A DNA stretch of 64,000 nucleotides from PGYR01 sp048267165 (GTDB taxonomy: Bacteria > Bacteroidota > Ignavibacteria > Kapaibacteriales > UBA2268). Location of the stretch: assembly GCA_048267165.1 (NCBI GenBank), contig JBLWYD010000008.1, forward strand, positions 44,381-108,380, given 5' to 3'. The notes beneath the pieces are model-generated. The model saw only the letters and a program-made list of their open reading frames with translations, had not been told where the DNA came from and ran no database searches. The position numbers and the translations under genes were made by a program. This document shows positions 16,876 through 24,456 of this stretch, piece by piece (the first letter of the stretch is position 1; each line of letters begins with the position of its first letter).

Positions 16876-18437
16876 AATACTTCCAGAATAAATATGATTA
16901 CTTAGTGCTAGTACTAGGGTTGTTGATAATAAGTTTGACTATGTTCTTTCCTGTATCATCTGATATGGCTACGTTCATTCAAGGTGGGATGATACTAAAT
17001 AATGGCGGAGCTTTGTATGTTGACTATTTCGATGTTAAGCCACCATTCGTTTATTATTTCTATGAGTTTCTATACTCTATGTTCGGTAAGACTATAACGC
17101 TTTATAGAGCGTTCGACTTTCTTTATCAATCTATCTTTTTGTTTTCGAGTATATTTATTTTTAATAGGCTTGGATTTGAGAAAATGGCTATTCGTTTGTT
17201 TTCAGTACTAATGCCTATAGCCTATGTTACTCTCGGCTTCCCACATACTTTCCAAGTAGAAAGTATGCTTTTTTTACCAATGATATGGTATTTCTACCTT
17301 AGTAGCAAATCGCAAAGTGCCAAATTCGACATACTTTTAAAAGGATTATTACTAGGATTAATGATAAACCTAAAGTATACTTTTGGAATATTATTAATAG
17401 CAGATATAATATATTCGATTATTCAAAAAAAGGAAGCTCGTAAATTACTTTCAAGTAGTTTGGTACAACTTACAATTGCGGCTTTAGTTACGTTTGTTAT
17501 TTTCTCTCCAATCATAGCGTCAGGGAACTTCCAATCGTTTTTAGATTTTTTTAGTTACATGAAATCTTATAGTAATTATCCATTGCTTGGGTTTAGTTGG
17601 CTTCAATATGCGTTAAGAAACGGAACTTCTTTTTTTACAGACAATTACTCATTGTTTTTATTACTGGCTGCCCTATATACGGTGTTTCATAATGGAAAGA
17701 AAAACAAAGAAGAGAACAACACTATAACGATTAAAGGAGTGGTAGTGTTTGCTTTAATCCTATTTACTTCGGTCGTTTTAGAAAGGAAACTGTTGATATA
17801 TCACGAACAAAGAATTTTACCTTTCCTTGTTATGTTATCTGCTATAGGTCTATCCCTGCTAATTCCAGAGATTAGTAATTACAAAAAGCTAACTATAGCT
17901 ATGATACTCTCTGTTGCAGTCCTTTTTAGCCCAATACCAAGACTTGTAAATATTATTAAATTTCCAGTAAGTGTAATTACATCAGGAAAGGAAGAATTCT
18001 ATTCTACATTAACCGAAGGTGATGATGGAATGATTCTTAAGAAACACTTCGCTGTTGCAAATTATATAAATGATAATACAGATACTGATAAAGTGTTATT
18101 AATAAATACTGGAGGAAATGAAATGATTTGCTATTTCAATTTTGATTATAAATACTCGTTCCCACAATCAGCATTTTATCTAAATGATAAAGCACCTGAG
18201 TATCTTAAGGAAAAAGCATTCGTAGATATAAAAGATGCAGAAATTATTATTCTTCAAAATAATGACGATTCTCATATTATGTTCTTTAATGATGATACAT
18301 CATTATCATCTATACAGAAGAATTCTGTAATTTGGGATTATATTCAGTCAAATTTTGAACAAGAAACTGTAATCGAAGATAATTTTATAATCTACAAGCG
18401 AATTCCTTCTAACTTGGATAAGAACAAAAGCAACTAA
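16872..18437 (+). CDS. GT-C glycosyltransferase, ArnT/PMT-like (copy 2)
   Basis: A 521-aa paralogue of the gene just upstream. The N-terminal loop keeps SSDM (Asp31) and DVKPPF (54-59), and the C-terminal domain keeps LINTGGNEMICYFNFDYKY, followed in both proteins by FP-x-SAF. Membrane helices are arranged as in copy 1. The stop overlaps the next start by one base (TAATG), indicating translational coupling. The pair probably adds two different sugars, or the same sugar to different positions, of one surface glycan; this is inference. Confidence 0.85.
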   Translation: MKYFQNKYDYLVLVLGLLIISLTMFFPVSSDMATFIQGGMILNNGGALYVDYFDVKPPFVYYFYEFLYSMFGKTITLYRAFDFLYQSIFLFSSIFIFNRLGFEKMAIRLFSVLMPIAYVTLGFPHTFQVESMLFLPMIWYFYLSSKSQSAKFDILLKGLLLGLMINLKYTFGILLIADIIYSIIQKKEARKLLSSSLVQLTIAALVTFVIFSPIIASGNFQSFLDFFSYMKSYSNYPLLGFSWLQYALRNGTSFFTDNYSLFLLLAALYTVFHNGKKNKEENNTITIKGVVVFALILFTSVVLERKLLIYHEQRILPFLVMLSAIGLSLLIPEISNYKKLTIAMILSVAVLFSPIPRLVNIIKFPVSVITSGKEEFYSTLTEGDDGMILKKHFAVANYINDNTDTDKVLLINTGGNEMICYFNFDYKYSFPQSAFYLNDKAPEYLKEKAFVDIKDAEIIILQNNDDSHIMFFNDDTSLSSIQKNSVIWDYIQSNFEQETVIEDNFIIYKRIPSNLDKNKSN

Positions 18438-19819
18438 TGAATTTTTTATTTTATCTATTATACACACTTTATTTTGTTGGAGTATTCCAGATTTTCAGCA
18501 TTGGGAATTTTGGTATATCGCCTGCTTACCCAGTAATAGCTATTATATTTTTCTTCTTCATTGTGAAGTTTGTAGCTAATAAGATAACAATAAATCTTAA
18601 TCCAATATCAAGTGTAAAAGCACTCATCTTATTACAAATAGCTGCTGGTTTATCGTTTTTATATGTGATATCTGACTATCAGGCAGATAATATGCAGTTT
18701 ATAAAGACTTATTGGCACTTTCTATTTCTTACTGGTTTCCCTGTGTTTCTAGGGCTTTTCAAGATGGAAAATAGGGTTTGGGTCAATATCATAAAGATTT
18801 GGCTAATTCTATCTGTTCTAATCAATGTATTCGGTATTTACCAACTATTTGCACGTGCCTATGATTTGCCATTAGCTTGGATAGACTTAACTAATGCTAG
18901 TTTGACAGCTTTAGACAACACGAATGAGCCATATCAACAACTTAGTTTGAAATTCCAAAACTTCTACAGAGCAACATCTATTTTCTCCGAGCCATCGGCT
19001 CTAGCTGGGTACAATCTTACTATAATTGGGTTTATGATACTACCTATGTTCAAATCGGAATCAATGGCATTATTGAAATCAAGAAAATTTTTGAATTTCA
19101 TATTCATATTATCAGCATTAACACTTTTCGTAACTTTCTCTTTAACGGGTGTTTTGGGGCTAGTCTTTCTTGCTATTGCATATATATTATACAACAAAGG
19201 TGTAAACTATAAGAGGATAGTTCAGATATTAATTGCTGTAGTTGTTATTATTATAGTTGGTGACTTTCTAATTCTTGAGTATTTCCAAACTAGTTTATTA
19301 GAAATGTTTTATACTCGTATAACAAATTTATTAGGACTATCAAGTGAGAGTATAGCAGGGGAATCTTTTGGCAAAAGGAGTAGTAATTTCAATGATTCTA
19401 TGGAGTTATGGCTTAAAAGCCCAATAATTGGAATAGGATTAGGTCAGACCAAACACCTTAGTGAAATTGGTTATAGTGATTTTGCGATTATGCATTCACT
19501 AATAGAGACAGGTATATTAGGTGGAATTCTATTCCTTGCTGTATTCGTATTAAGTTTGGGGGAGTTCCTAAGTTTACGAAATAGCTTTCATAAATTGAAA
19601 CCAGAAACTGTTTATCTAATCAATGCTTGTTTTTATTCGCTAGTTATACTAGCAATGACTAATTTTATAACCAGTAACTCTTATGTAGGTTTTGCACTTT
19701 GGTCTCTTATGGCTATGATATTTTCAGTATTAACTAATGCAAAAGTCGAATTGGGATATGACCCTAGACCTATATGGTTTTTCAAAAGAAAAGCCCATTC
19801 AAAAATTGAACAGGCTTGA
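18437..19819 (+). CDS. O-antigen ligase/polymerase-like membrane protein
   Basis: A 460-aa polytopic inner-membrane protein with about 10-12 hydrophobic segments. It resembles O-antigen ligase/Wzy proteins: a large periplasmic loop (about 280-325) followed by GIGLGQTKH, HSLIETGILGGILFL, where the H-(S/N)-x-x-x-x-x-x-x-G pattern is characteristic. It would join or polymerise the sugar chain made by the upstream GT-C enzymes. Its 3' end overlaps the terminator hairpin of the convergent serC gene. Confidence 0.85.
   Translation: MNFLFYLLYTLYFVGVFQIFSIGNFGISPAYPVIAIIFFFFIVKFVANKITINLNPISSVKALILLQIAAGLSFLYVISDYQADNMQFIKTYWHFLFLTGFPVFLGLFKMENRVWVNIIKIWLILSVLINVFGIYQLFARAYDLPLAWIDLTNASLTALDNTNEPYQQLSLKFQNFYRATSIFSEPSALAGYNLTIIGFMILPMFKSESMALLKSRKFLNFIFILSALTLFVTFSLTGVLGLVFLAIAYILYNKGVNYKRIVQILIAVVVIIIVGDFLILEYFQTSLLEMFYTRITNLLGLSSESIAGESFGKRSSNFNDSMELWLKSPIIGIGLGQTKHLSEIGYSDFAIMHSLIETGILGGILFLAVFVLSLGEFLSLRNSFHKLKPETVYLINACFYSLVILAMTNFITSNSYVGFALWSLMAMIFSVLTNAKVELGYDPRPIWFFKRKAHSKIEQA
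19781..19817 (-). terminator. serC terminator inside the end of the O-antigen gene
   Basis: AAGCC-CA-TTCAA (19791-19802) pairs with TTGAA-CA-GGCTT (19806-19817). On the minus strand it is followed by a U-rich run (complement of 19781-19790). It therefore serves serC, but lies within the last codons of the convergent gene. Confidence 0.65.
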
Positions 19820-19845
19820 AATTAGTCTTAATTTGAAGTTAGTAT

Positions 19846-20919
19846 TTAAGAACGAAAGTCATTCATAAATTTCACTAACGCTTCTACTGATTCTACCGGA
19901 CAAGCATTATATATAGATGCTCTAACTCCACCTACAGAACGGTGTCCTTTAAGTCCAGACATATGCAGAGCAGCAGCTTGTTTTATAAACTCAGCTTCTT
20001 TCTCTTCGCTTTCCAAATTAAATGTAACGTTCATAGTAGAACGGTCATCTTTATCAGCTACAGCCGCTTTGTAGAAACCATTAGAGCTATCAATAGCATC
20101 ATATAGTAAGCCAGCTTTGTGATCATTTTTCTTCTCTATAGAATCTAATCCACCTTCTGATTTTATCCACTTCAGTGTTTCGTTGATAACGAAGACTGGG
20201 AATACAGCGGGAGTATTGAACATTGATTCTGCTTCAATATGTGTTGAATATTTCAACATTGTCATATTGCCTTCTTTCTCAGCTTTAGCAGCCCATGATT
20301 TTTTAATAACTACTAGTGTAACACCCGATGGGCCAATATTCTTTTGAGCACCAGCATATATCATGTCATACTTTGAGAAATCCATTTTTCTACTGAATAT
20401 ATCAGAAGACATATCACAGATTAGAGGTACGCTACCCACGTTTGGTGTGTCTTTTACTCTAGTTCCGTATATAGTATTATTCGTAGCATAATGCACGTAA
20501 TCTGCATTCGAATCAAAAGTAAATTCTTTAGGAATATAGTTGAAGTTCTTATCCGCAGATGAGCCAGCAACATTAACGTTACCAACTAATTTACCTTCAG
20601 CAAGTGCTTTTTTAGCCCAAACACCTGTATTTATATAGTCAGCACTATTCTTTAGGAAGTTAAGTGGTATCATAGCAAATTGCATACTTGCTCCACCTCC
20701 TAGGAATAACACAGTATATTCATCACTACTCAAATTCATCAATTCTAATACGTTTGCACTTGTTTCATCGAAAAGTGCAACTATTTCTTTAGACCTGTGG
20801 CTCATCTCCATTACAGACATACCACATCCGTTATACTCAACGCAAGCTTGCTTAGCAGCTTCTAATACTGGAACAGGCAATACTGCTGGGCCTGCACTAA
20901 AATTATGAACTCTATTCAT
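19846..20919 (-). CDS. serC: Phosphoserine aminotransferase SerC
   Basis: A 357-aa PLP enzyme converting 3-phosphohydroxypyruvate and glutamate to phosphoserine. It begins with the class V aminotransferase signature RVHNFSAGPAVLP; the PLP lysine is K193 in YAGAQKNIGPSG, and the C-terminal GLKGHRSVGGVRASIYNA is typical. Length is normal. It is divergent from serA, so both enzymes of the pathway could be controlled from the shared 185-bp gap. Confidence 0.97.
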   Translation of the reverse strand: MNRVHNFSAGPAVLPVPVLEAAKQACVEYNGCGMSVMEMSHRSKEIVALFDETSANVLELMNLSSDEYTVLFLGGGASMQFAMIPLNFLKNSADYINTGVWAKKALAEGKLVGNVNVAGSSADKNFNYIPKEFTFDSNADYVHYATNNTIYGTRVKDTPNVGSVPLICDMSSDIFSRKMDFSKYDMIYAGAQKNIGPSGVTLVVIKKSWAAKAEKEGNMTMLKYSTHIEAESMFNTPAVFPVFVINETLKWIKSEGGLDSIEKKNDHKAGLLYDAIDSSNGFYKAAVADKDDRSTMNVTFNLESEEKEAEFIKQAAALHMSGLKGHRSVGGVRASIYNACPVESVEALVKFMNDFRS

Positions 20920-20958
20920 GATAAATTACCTTAGGTAAATATGTGACAATTGATAATA

Positions 20959-20990
20959 CAAACTTAACACATATACTATTGAATCCGAAA
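20959..20990 (-). promoter_or_regulatory. Possible serC promoter (Bacteroidota type)
   Basis: On the minus strand the -7 element TAAGTTTG (20959-20966) fits TAnnTTTG exactly. A weak -33 element TTTCG (20986-20990) lies 19 bases upstream. The start codon is at 20919. Confidence 0.4.
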
Positions 20991-21034
20991 ATAATTGTAT
21001 CAAAGCATTTGAAAGTTAGTTTAATCTCTAAATC

Positions 21035-21067
21035 TATTGATAATATAGTTTCTTTTGGCTAACTTTG
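21035..21067 (+). promoter_or_regulatory. Probable serA promoter (Bacteroidota type)
   Basis: -7 element TAACTTTG (21060-21067) matches TAnnTTTG. The -33 element TATTG (TTG at 21037-21039) lies 20 bases upstream. The serA ATG is at 21105, leaving a short leader. Confidence 0.55.
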
Positions 21068-21104
21068 AAATTAGTTGTTTGTCCACTAAAATATAATATA
21101 AGAT

Positions 21105-22010
21105 ATGAGAATATTAGCTAATGACGGACTATCTCAAGAAGGGATTGACGTAATCAAAAATGCTGGTATCGAGTTAGATACGCATCATATACCACAAGAA
21201 GAATTGTTCGAGAAATTGAACAACTACGACGCAATAATAGTTAGATCGGCGACTACTGTTCGCAAAGATTTGATTGACGCGACTAAACTAAAAGTAATCG
21301 GCAGAGCTGGTGTTGGTATGGACAATATTGATGTAGCTTATGCTCGTGAACAAGGAATCGCCGTGGTTAATACACCAGGTGCATCTTCTATTTCTGTAGC
21401 AGAGCTAGTATTCGCTCATTTATTCTCACTTTGTAGATATACTCATCGTAGTACTCATGCTATGGAGAATGGCGAATGGCCTAAGAAAGACTACACCGGT
21501 ATAGAATTGACTGGCAAGACTATCGGACTAATTGGCTTTGGTAATATATCGAAAGAAGTTGCTAAAAGAGCCCTTGGTCTAGGTATGAAAGTTCAGGTTT
21601 TCAATAGATCAGCAATCTCACCAGAAGGTGACATAGTTGTAGCGAAGGACCTAGATACATTGCTATCCACAAGTGATTTCGTATCTCTACATATTCCATT
21701 AGACAAAGAAAAAGGTGCTACTATCGGCGAAGCTGAAATAGATAAGATGAAAGATGGAGCGATTCTAATAAACTGTGCCCGTGGCGGTACTGTTGACGAA
21801 GCTGCATTACTAAGCGCACTTAAATCAGGTAAATTAGCTGGTGCAGGAGTTGATGTTTGGACGAATGAGCCTTGTACAGAAGCACAAATAGAATTAATAA
21901 ATCATCCGAACGTAAGTGCTACTCCGCATATAGGTGGCTCGACTAGTGAAGCTCAAGATAGAGTTGGGATAGAAATAGCAGAAAGAGTAGTAGCAGAACT
22001 TAAAAAATAA
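21105..22010 (+). CDS. serA: D-3-phosphoglycerate dehydrogenase SerA, short form
   Basis: A 301-aa NAD-dependent dehydrogenase for the first step of serine synthesis. It has the nucleotide-binding motif GLIGFGNI, the catalytic Arg in NCARGG, the Glu in VDVWTNEP and the His in ATPHIGG. It ends right after the catalytic domain, so it lacks the ACT regulatory domain of longer SerA proteins and is unlikely to be inhibited by serine through an ACT site. Divergent from serC and 12 bp upstream of the DUF1015 gene. Confidence 0.93.
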   Translation: MRILANDGLSQEGIDVIKNAGIELDTHHIPQEELFEKLNNYDAIIVRSATTVRKDLIDATKLKVIGRAGVGMDNIDVAYAREQGIAVVNTPGASSISVAELVFAHLFSLCRYTHRSTHAMENGEWPKKDYTGIELTGKTIGLIGFGNISKEVAKRALGLGMKVQVFNRSAISPEGDIVVAKDLDTLLSTSDFVSLHIPLDKEKGATIGEAEIDKMKDGAILINCARGGTVDEAALLSALKSGKLAGAGVDVWTNEPCTEAQIELINHPNVSATPHIGGSTSEAQDRVGIEIAERVVAELKK

Positions 22011-22022
22011 AGGTATCAAATC

Positions 22023-23264
22023 ATGGCAATATTCAAACCATTCAAAGCATTCAGACCGACTAGCAACAAAGCTAAAGACGTTGCGGCGTATCCTTATGAC
22101 GTAGTCAACTCTGATGAAGCAAGAGAAATAGTAAAAGGCAACCCCGATTCTTTCTTAAGAGTGGGTAAACCAGAAGTAGATTTAGACCCAAACATCTCAC
22201 TTTACGATGCAAAAGTTTATGCTACAGGTAAAGAAAATCTTAGCCGATTAATAAGTGATGGCATTTTAGTAGAAGACGCTACGCCATGTTTCTATGTTTA
22301 TAGTTTGACTATGAACGGTCGTACTCAGAATGGATTGGTCGGCTGTGCAAGTGTAGAAGATTACTGGAATGATGTAATAAAGAAGCACGAGTACACTAGG
22401 AAACAAAAAGAGCAAGACAGATGTGTACACGTACGTATTACTAACGCGCACACTGGTCCAATCTTTTTGACTTACAAAGATGATAGTGATATAAATGAAT
22501 TAATCGAAAAAGTAAAGGACAATGCTCCTGACAATGACCACGTTGCAAATGACGGAATACGTCACCAAACTTGGTTAATTGATAACAAAGAGTATATAGA
22601 CTTTATCCATAATAGATTGGCTGATGTACCTAGCTTCTATGTAGCAGACGGTCATCATAGATCGGCGGCGGCTGCAATAGTTGGCAAGGAACGCAGAGAA
22701 GCTAACCCGAACCACACTGGCAACGAGAACTACAACCGCTTTTTGGCAGTTCTATTCCCAGCTAGTGAGCTTTACATCATGGATTACAACCGATTAGTAG
22801 TTGACCTTAATGGCAATAGCGTTTCGGAGTTCTTAGAGAAAGTAGCTGATAAATTCACAGTCGAGAAATCGGATGCGAAAGTTGCTCCATCTAAGAAAGG
22901 TGAATTTGGATTCTACTCAGAAGGCAATTGGTACAAGCTGAACATAAAACCAGAACTAGTAGATGCGAATGACCCAGTGGAATCACTAGACGTTGCATTG
23001 CTACAGAAGCATGTATTGGACAATCTATTAGCAATCGAAGACCCTCGTACTGACGAGAGAATCGACTTCGTTGGTGGTATCAGAGGACTAGATGAGCTTG
23101 TAAGAAGAGTTGACAATGGTGAAATGAAAGCTGCTATTAGTATGTACCCTACTTCTATAGAAGAGTTAATGAACATAGCTGATGCAGGACGAGTAATGCC
23201 TCCTAAATCAACTTGGTTCGAGCCAAAACTAAGAGATGGGTTGTTTGTTCATTTCTTGGACTAA
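22023..23264 (+). CDS. DUF1015 family protein
   Basis: A 413-aa soluble protein of family DUF1015. Typical segments are FKAFRPTSNKAKDVAAYPYDVVNSDEA-type start, FYVADGHHRSAAA and the C-terminal VMPPKSTWFEPKLRDGLF. The conserved GHHR and Arg-rich blocks suggest an enzyme or nucleotide-binding protein, but the function is unknown. It commonly follows serA, as here (12-bp gap), suggesting a link to serine or PLP metabolism. A terminator follows. Confidence 0.93.
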   Translation: MAIFKPFKAFRPTSNKAKDVAAYPYDVVNSDEAREIVKGNPDSFLRVGKPEVDLDPNISLYDAKVYATGKENLSRLISDGILVEDATPCFYVYSLTMNGRTQNGLVGCASVEDYWNDVIKKHEYTRKQKEQDRCVHVRITNAHTGPIFLTYKDDSDINELIEKVKDNAPDNDHVANDGIRHQTWLIDNKEYIDFIHNRLADVPSFYVADGHHRSAAAAIVGKERREANPNHTGNENYNRFLAVLFPASELYIMDYNRLVVDLNGNSVSEFLEKVADKFTVEKSDAKVAPSKKGEFGFYSEGNWYKLNIKPELVDANDPVESLDVALLQKHVLDNLLAIEDPRTDERIDFVGGIRGLDELVRRVDNGEMKAAISMYPTSIEELMNIADAGRVMPPKSTWFEPKLRDGLFVHFLD

Positions 23265-23291
23265 GCAAAATCACTAATCGAATATAAAATG

Positions 23292-23322
23292 AAAAATCCC
23301 AACCAAATGGCTGGGATTTTTT
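23292..23322. terminator. Bidirectional terminator, DUF1015 / rplI
   Basis: AAAAATCCCA (23292-23301) pairs with TGGGATTTTT (from 23312), with A-rich and T-rich flanks on either side. It can stop both the plus-strand serA-DUF1015 transcript and the minus-strand rpsF-rplI transcript. Confidence 0.85.
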
Positions 23323-23350
23323 CATATTTCATCTTTAGGAAAGCTAGGGA

Positions 23351-23797
23351 TTAATCTTCGCTGATTACCCAAACTTTAAGAGGAGCAACTACATCTCTGT
23401 GCAATTTAACTTTCACGCTAAATACACCTAGTGATTTGATTGGCTCATCTATTATGATATCTCTTCTATCTATGTTGTGACCCATCAAACTCATTTGCTC
23501 AGCAATAGCTTGACCAGTTACAGCACCGAAAAGTTTGCCTTCTTCACCAACTTTCATTGGGATAGACACTTGCAATTCAGCTAATTTAGCTGCTAATGAT
23601 TCTGCAACAGCTTTTTGCTCTTCTTGACGTTTGTCATATTGCTTTCTTTCGAATTTGATTCTTTGGATAGCAGCAGGAGAAGCATAGTATGCGTATTGTC
23701 TAGGGATAAGATAGTTTCTGCCGTAGCCGTTTTTCACTTCTACTACGTCGCCTATCGAACCCAAATTGTCCAAATCTTGTCTTAAAATAACTTTCAT
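23351..23797 (-). CDS. rplI: Ribosomal protein bL9
   Basis: A 148-aa large-subunit protein with the usual bL9 layout: the start MKVILRQDLDNLGSIGDVVEVKNGYGRNYLIP-type N-domain, a long central helix rich in K/E/Q and a C-terminal domain with GKLFGAVT and VKLHRDV. It lies 38 bp downstream of rpsF. In most bacteria rpsR (and often ssb) lies between the two; both are absent here. Confidence 0.97.
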   Translation of the reverse strand: MKVILRQDLDNLGSIGDVVEVKNGYGRNYLIPRQYAYYASPAAIQRIKFERKQYDKRQEEQKAVAESLAAKLAELQVSIPMKVGEEGKLFGAVTGQAIAEQMSLMGHNIDRRDIIIDEPIKSLGVFSVKVKLHRDVVAPLKVWVISED

Positions 23798-23835
23798 CTC
23801 AACACCTGAATTTTAAATTTCTTTTTATATAATTA

Positions 23836-24207
23836 TTATGACTTTTCTTCTGCTTTCTCAGCAGTAGCTTTGCCAGCTTCCAAATCTCTTTGCTTTCTGT
23901 ATTCTATCATTGCATCTGGTAAATCTAAGTTCAAGTGTCTTAGTATTGTATCTTCAAGAATTAAAAACTTATTGTATAAAGTTTGGAAATCAGAAGAAGC
24001 AAGGAATTGAATATGTACATAGCAGCCATTGTATTTTTTGTTGATTGGGTAAGCCAATCTACGACGACCTGCATTTTTTATATTCTCAACTTCGCCACCA
24101 TTATCTTCTATATATTTTGTTACTTTTGATACTACTGCGTCTATTTCTTGATCTTCAAGAGCAGCGTTTATTATCAAAGTGGTTTCGTACCTACGACGTT
24201 CAGCCAT
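23836..24207 (-). CDS. rpsF: Ribosomal protein bS6
   Basis: A 123-aa small-subunit protein that pairs with bS18. It starts MAERRRYETTLIINAAL and ends with an acidic, Ala/Glu-rich tail, as is common. The ATG at 24205-24207 is chosen over a longer in-frame start at 24258, because GGAG (24216-24219) precedes it and the extra codons would cover a strong leader hairpin. Expression is probably controlled through that leader by the S6:S18 complex. rpsR is not adjacent. Confidence 0.95.
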   Translation of the reverse strand: MAERRRYETTLIINAALEDQEIDAVVSKVTKYIEDNGGEVENIKNAGRRRLAYPINKKYNGCYVHIQFLASSDFQTLYNKFLILEDTILRHLNLDLPDAMIEYRKQRDLEAGKATAEKAEEKS

Positions 24208-24215
24208 TGTTATAA

Positions 24216-24269
24216 CTCCGATTACTGACGGTTTATAGTTTGTACCATCTATGTACAAACCAGTAAATC
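24216..24269 (-). promoter_or_regulatory. rpsF leader: S6:S18-type autoregulatory hairpin
   Basis: In the mRNA, an outer stem (24269-24261 with 24227-24220, one bulged base) encloses an inner perfect 8-bp stem GTTTGTAC/GTACAAAC (24260-24253 with 24245-24238) and a 7-base loop. A 10-base bulge on the 3' side (24237-24228) contains ACCG. The ribosome site GGAG (24219-24216) abuts the outer stem. The known S6:S18-binding leader of rpsF genes has a stem with a CCG-containing 3' bulge, so this fits in both form and position. Confidence 0.7.
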
Positions 24270-24292
24270 ATTAATTGTATTTAATTAGACCA

Positions 24293-24324
24293 CAAAATTA
24301 TCTAAATATAACTTATTAACAAAA
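24293..24324 (-). promoter_or_regulatory. rpsF promoter (Bacteroidota consensus)
   Basis: On the minus strand, TTTTG (24320-24324) is followed by exactly 19 bases and then TAATTTTG (24293-24300), a full match to TTTG-N19-TAnnTTTG. Transcription should begin near 24286, giving a leader of about 80 bases that contains the hairpin at 24216-24269. Confidence 0.75.
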
Positions 24325-24370
24325 CTTTATTCAAGAAAAACGATAAAAAAACAAAAAAATCCTTATCAAG

Positions 24371-24402
24371 TTTTGTTTCAAAGATTTATAATACTTAACT
24401 TG
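24371..24402 (+). promoter_or_regulatory. Possible rpsA promoter
   Basis: TTTTG at 24371-24375, then 20 bases, then TAACTTG at 24396-24402, one base short of the TAnnTTTG pattern. It is the best candidate upstream of the rpsA ATG at 24457. Confidence 0.4.
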
Positions 24403-24456
24403 TAAATCGTGTCAAAACACATTTAGAATTTTAAACACACATCTTAATCGAAGCGT

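Noticed and set aside
24208..24258. N-terminal extension of rpsF
   Set aside because: It would code across a strong leader hairpin, has no ribosome site, and bS6 normally starts at the MAERRRYE position.
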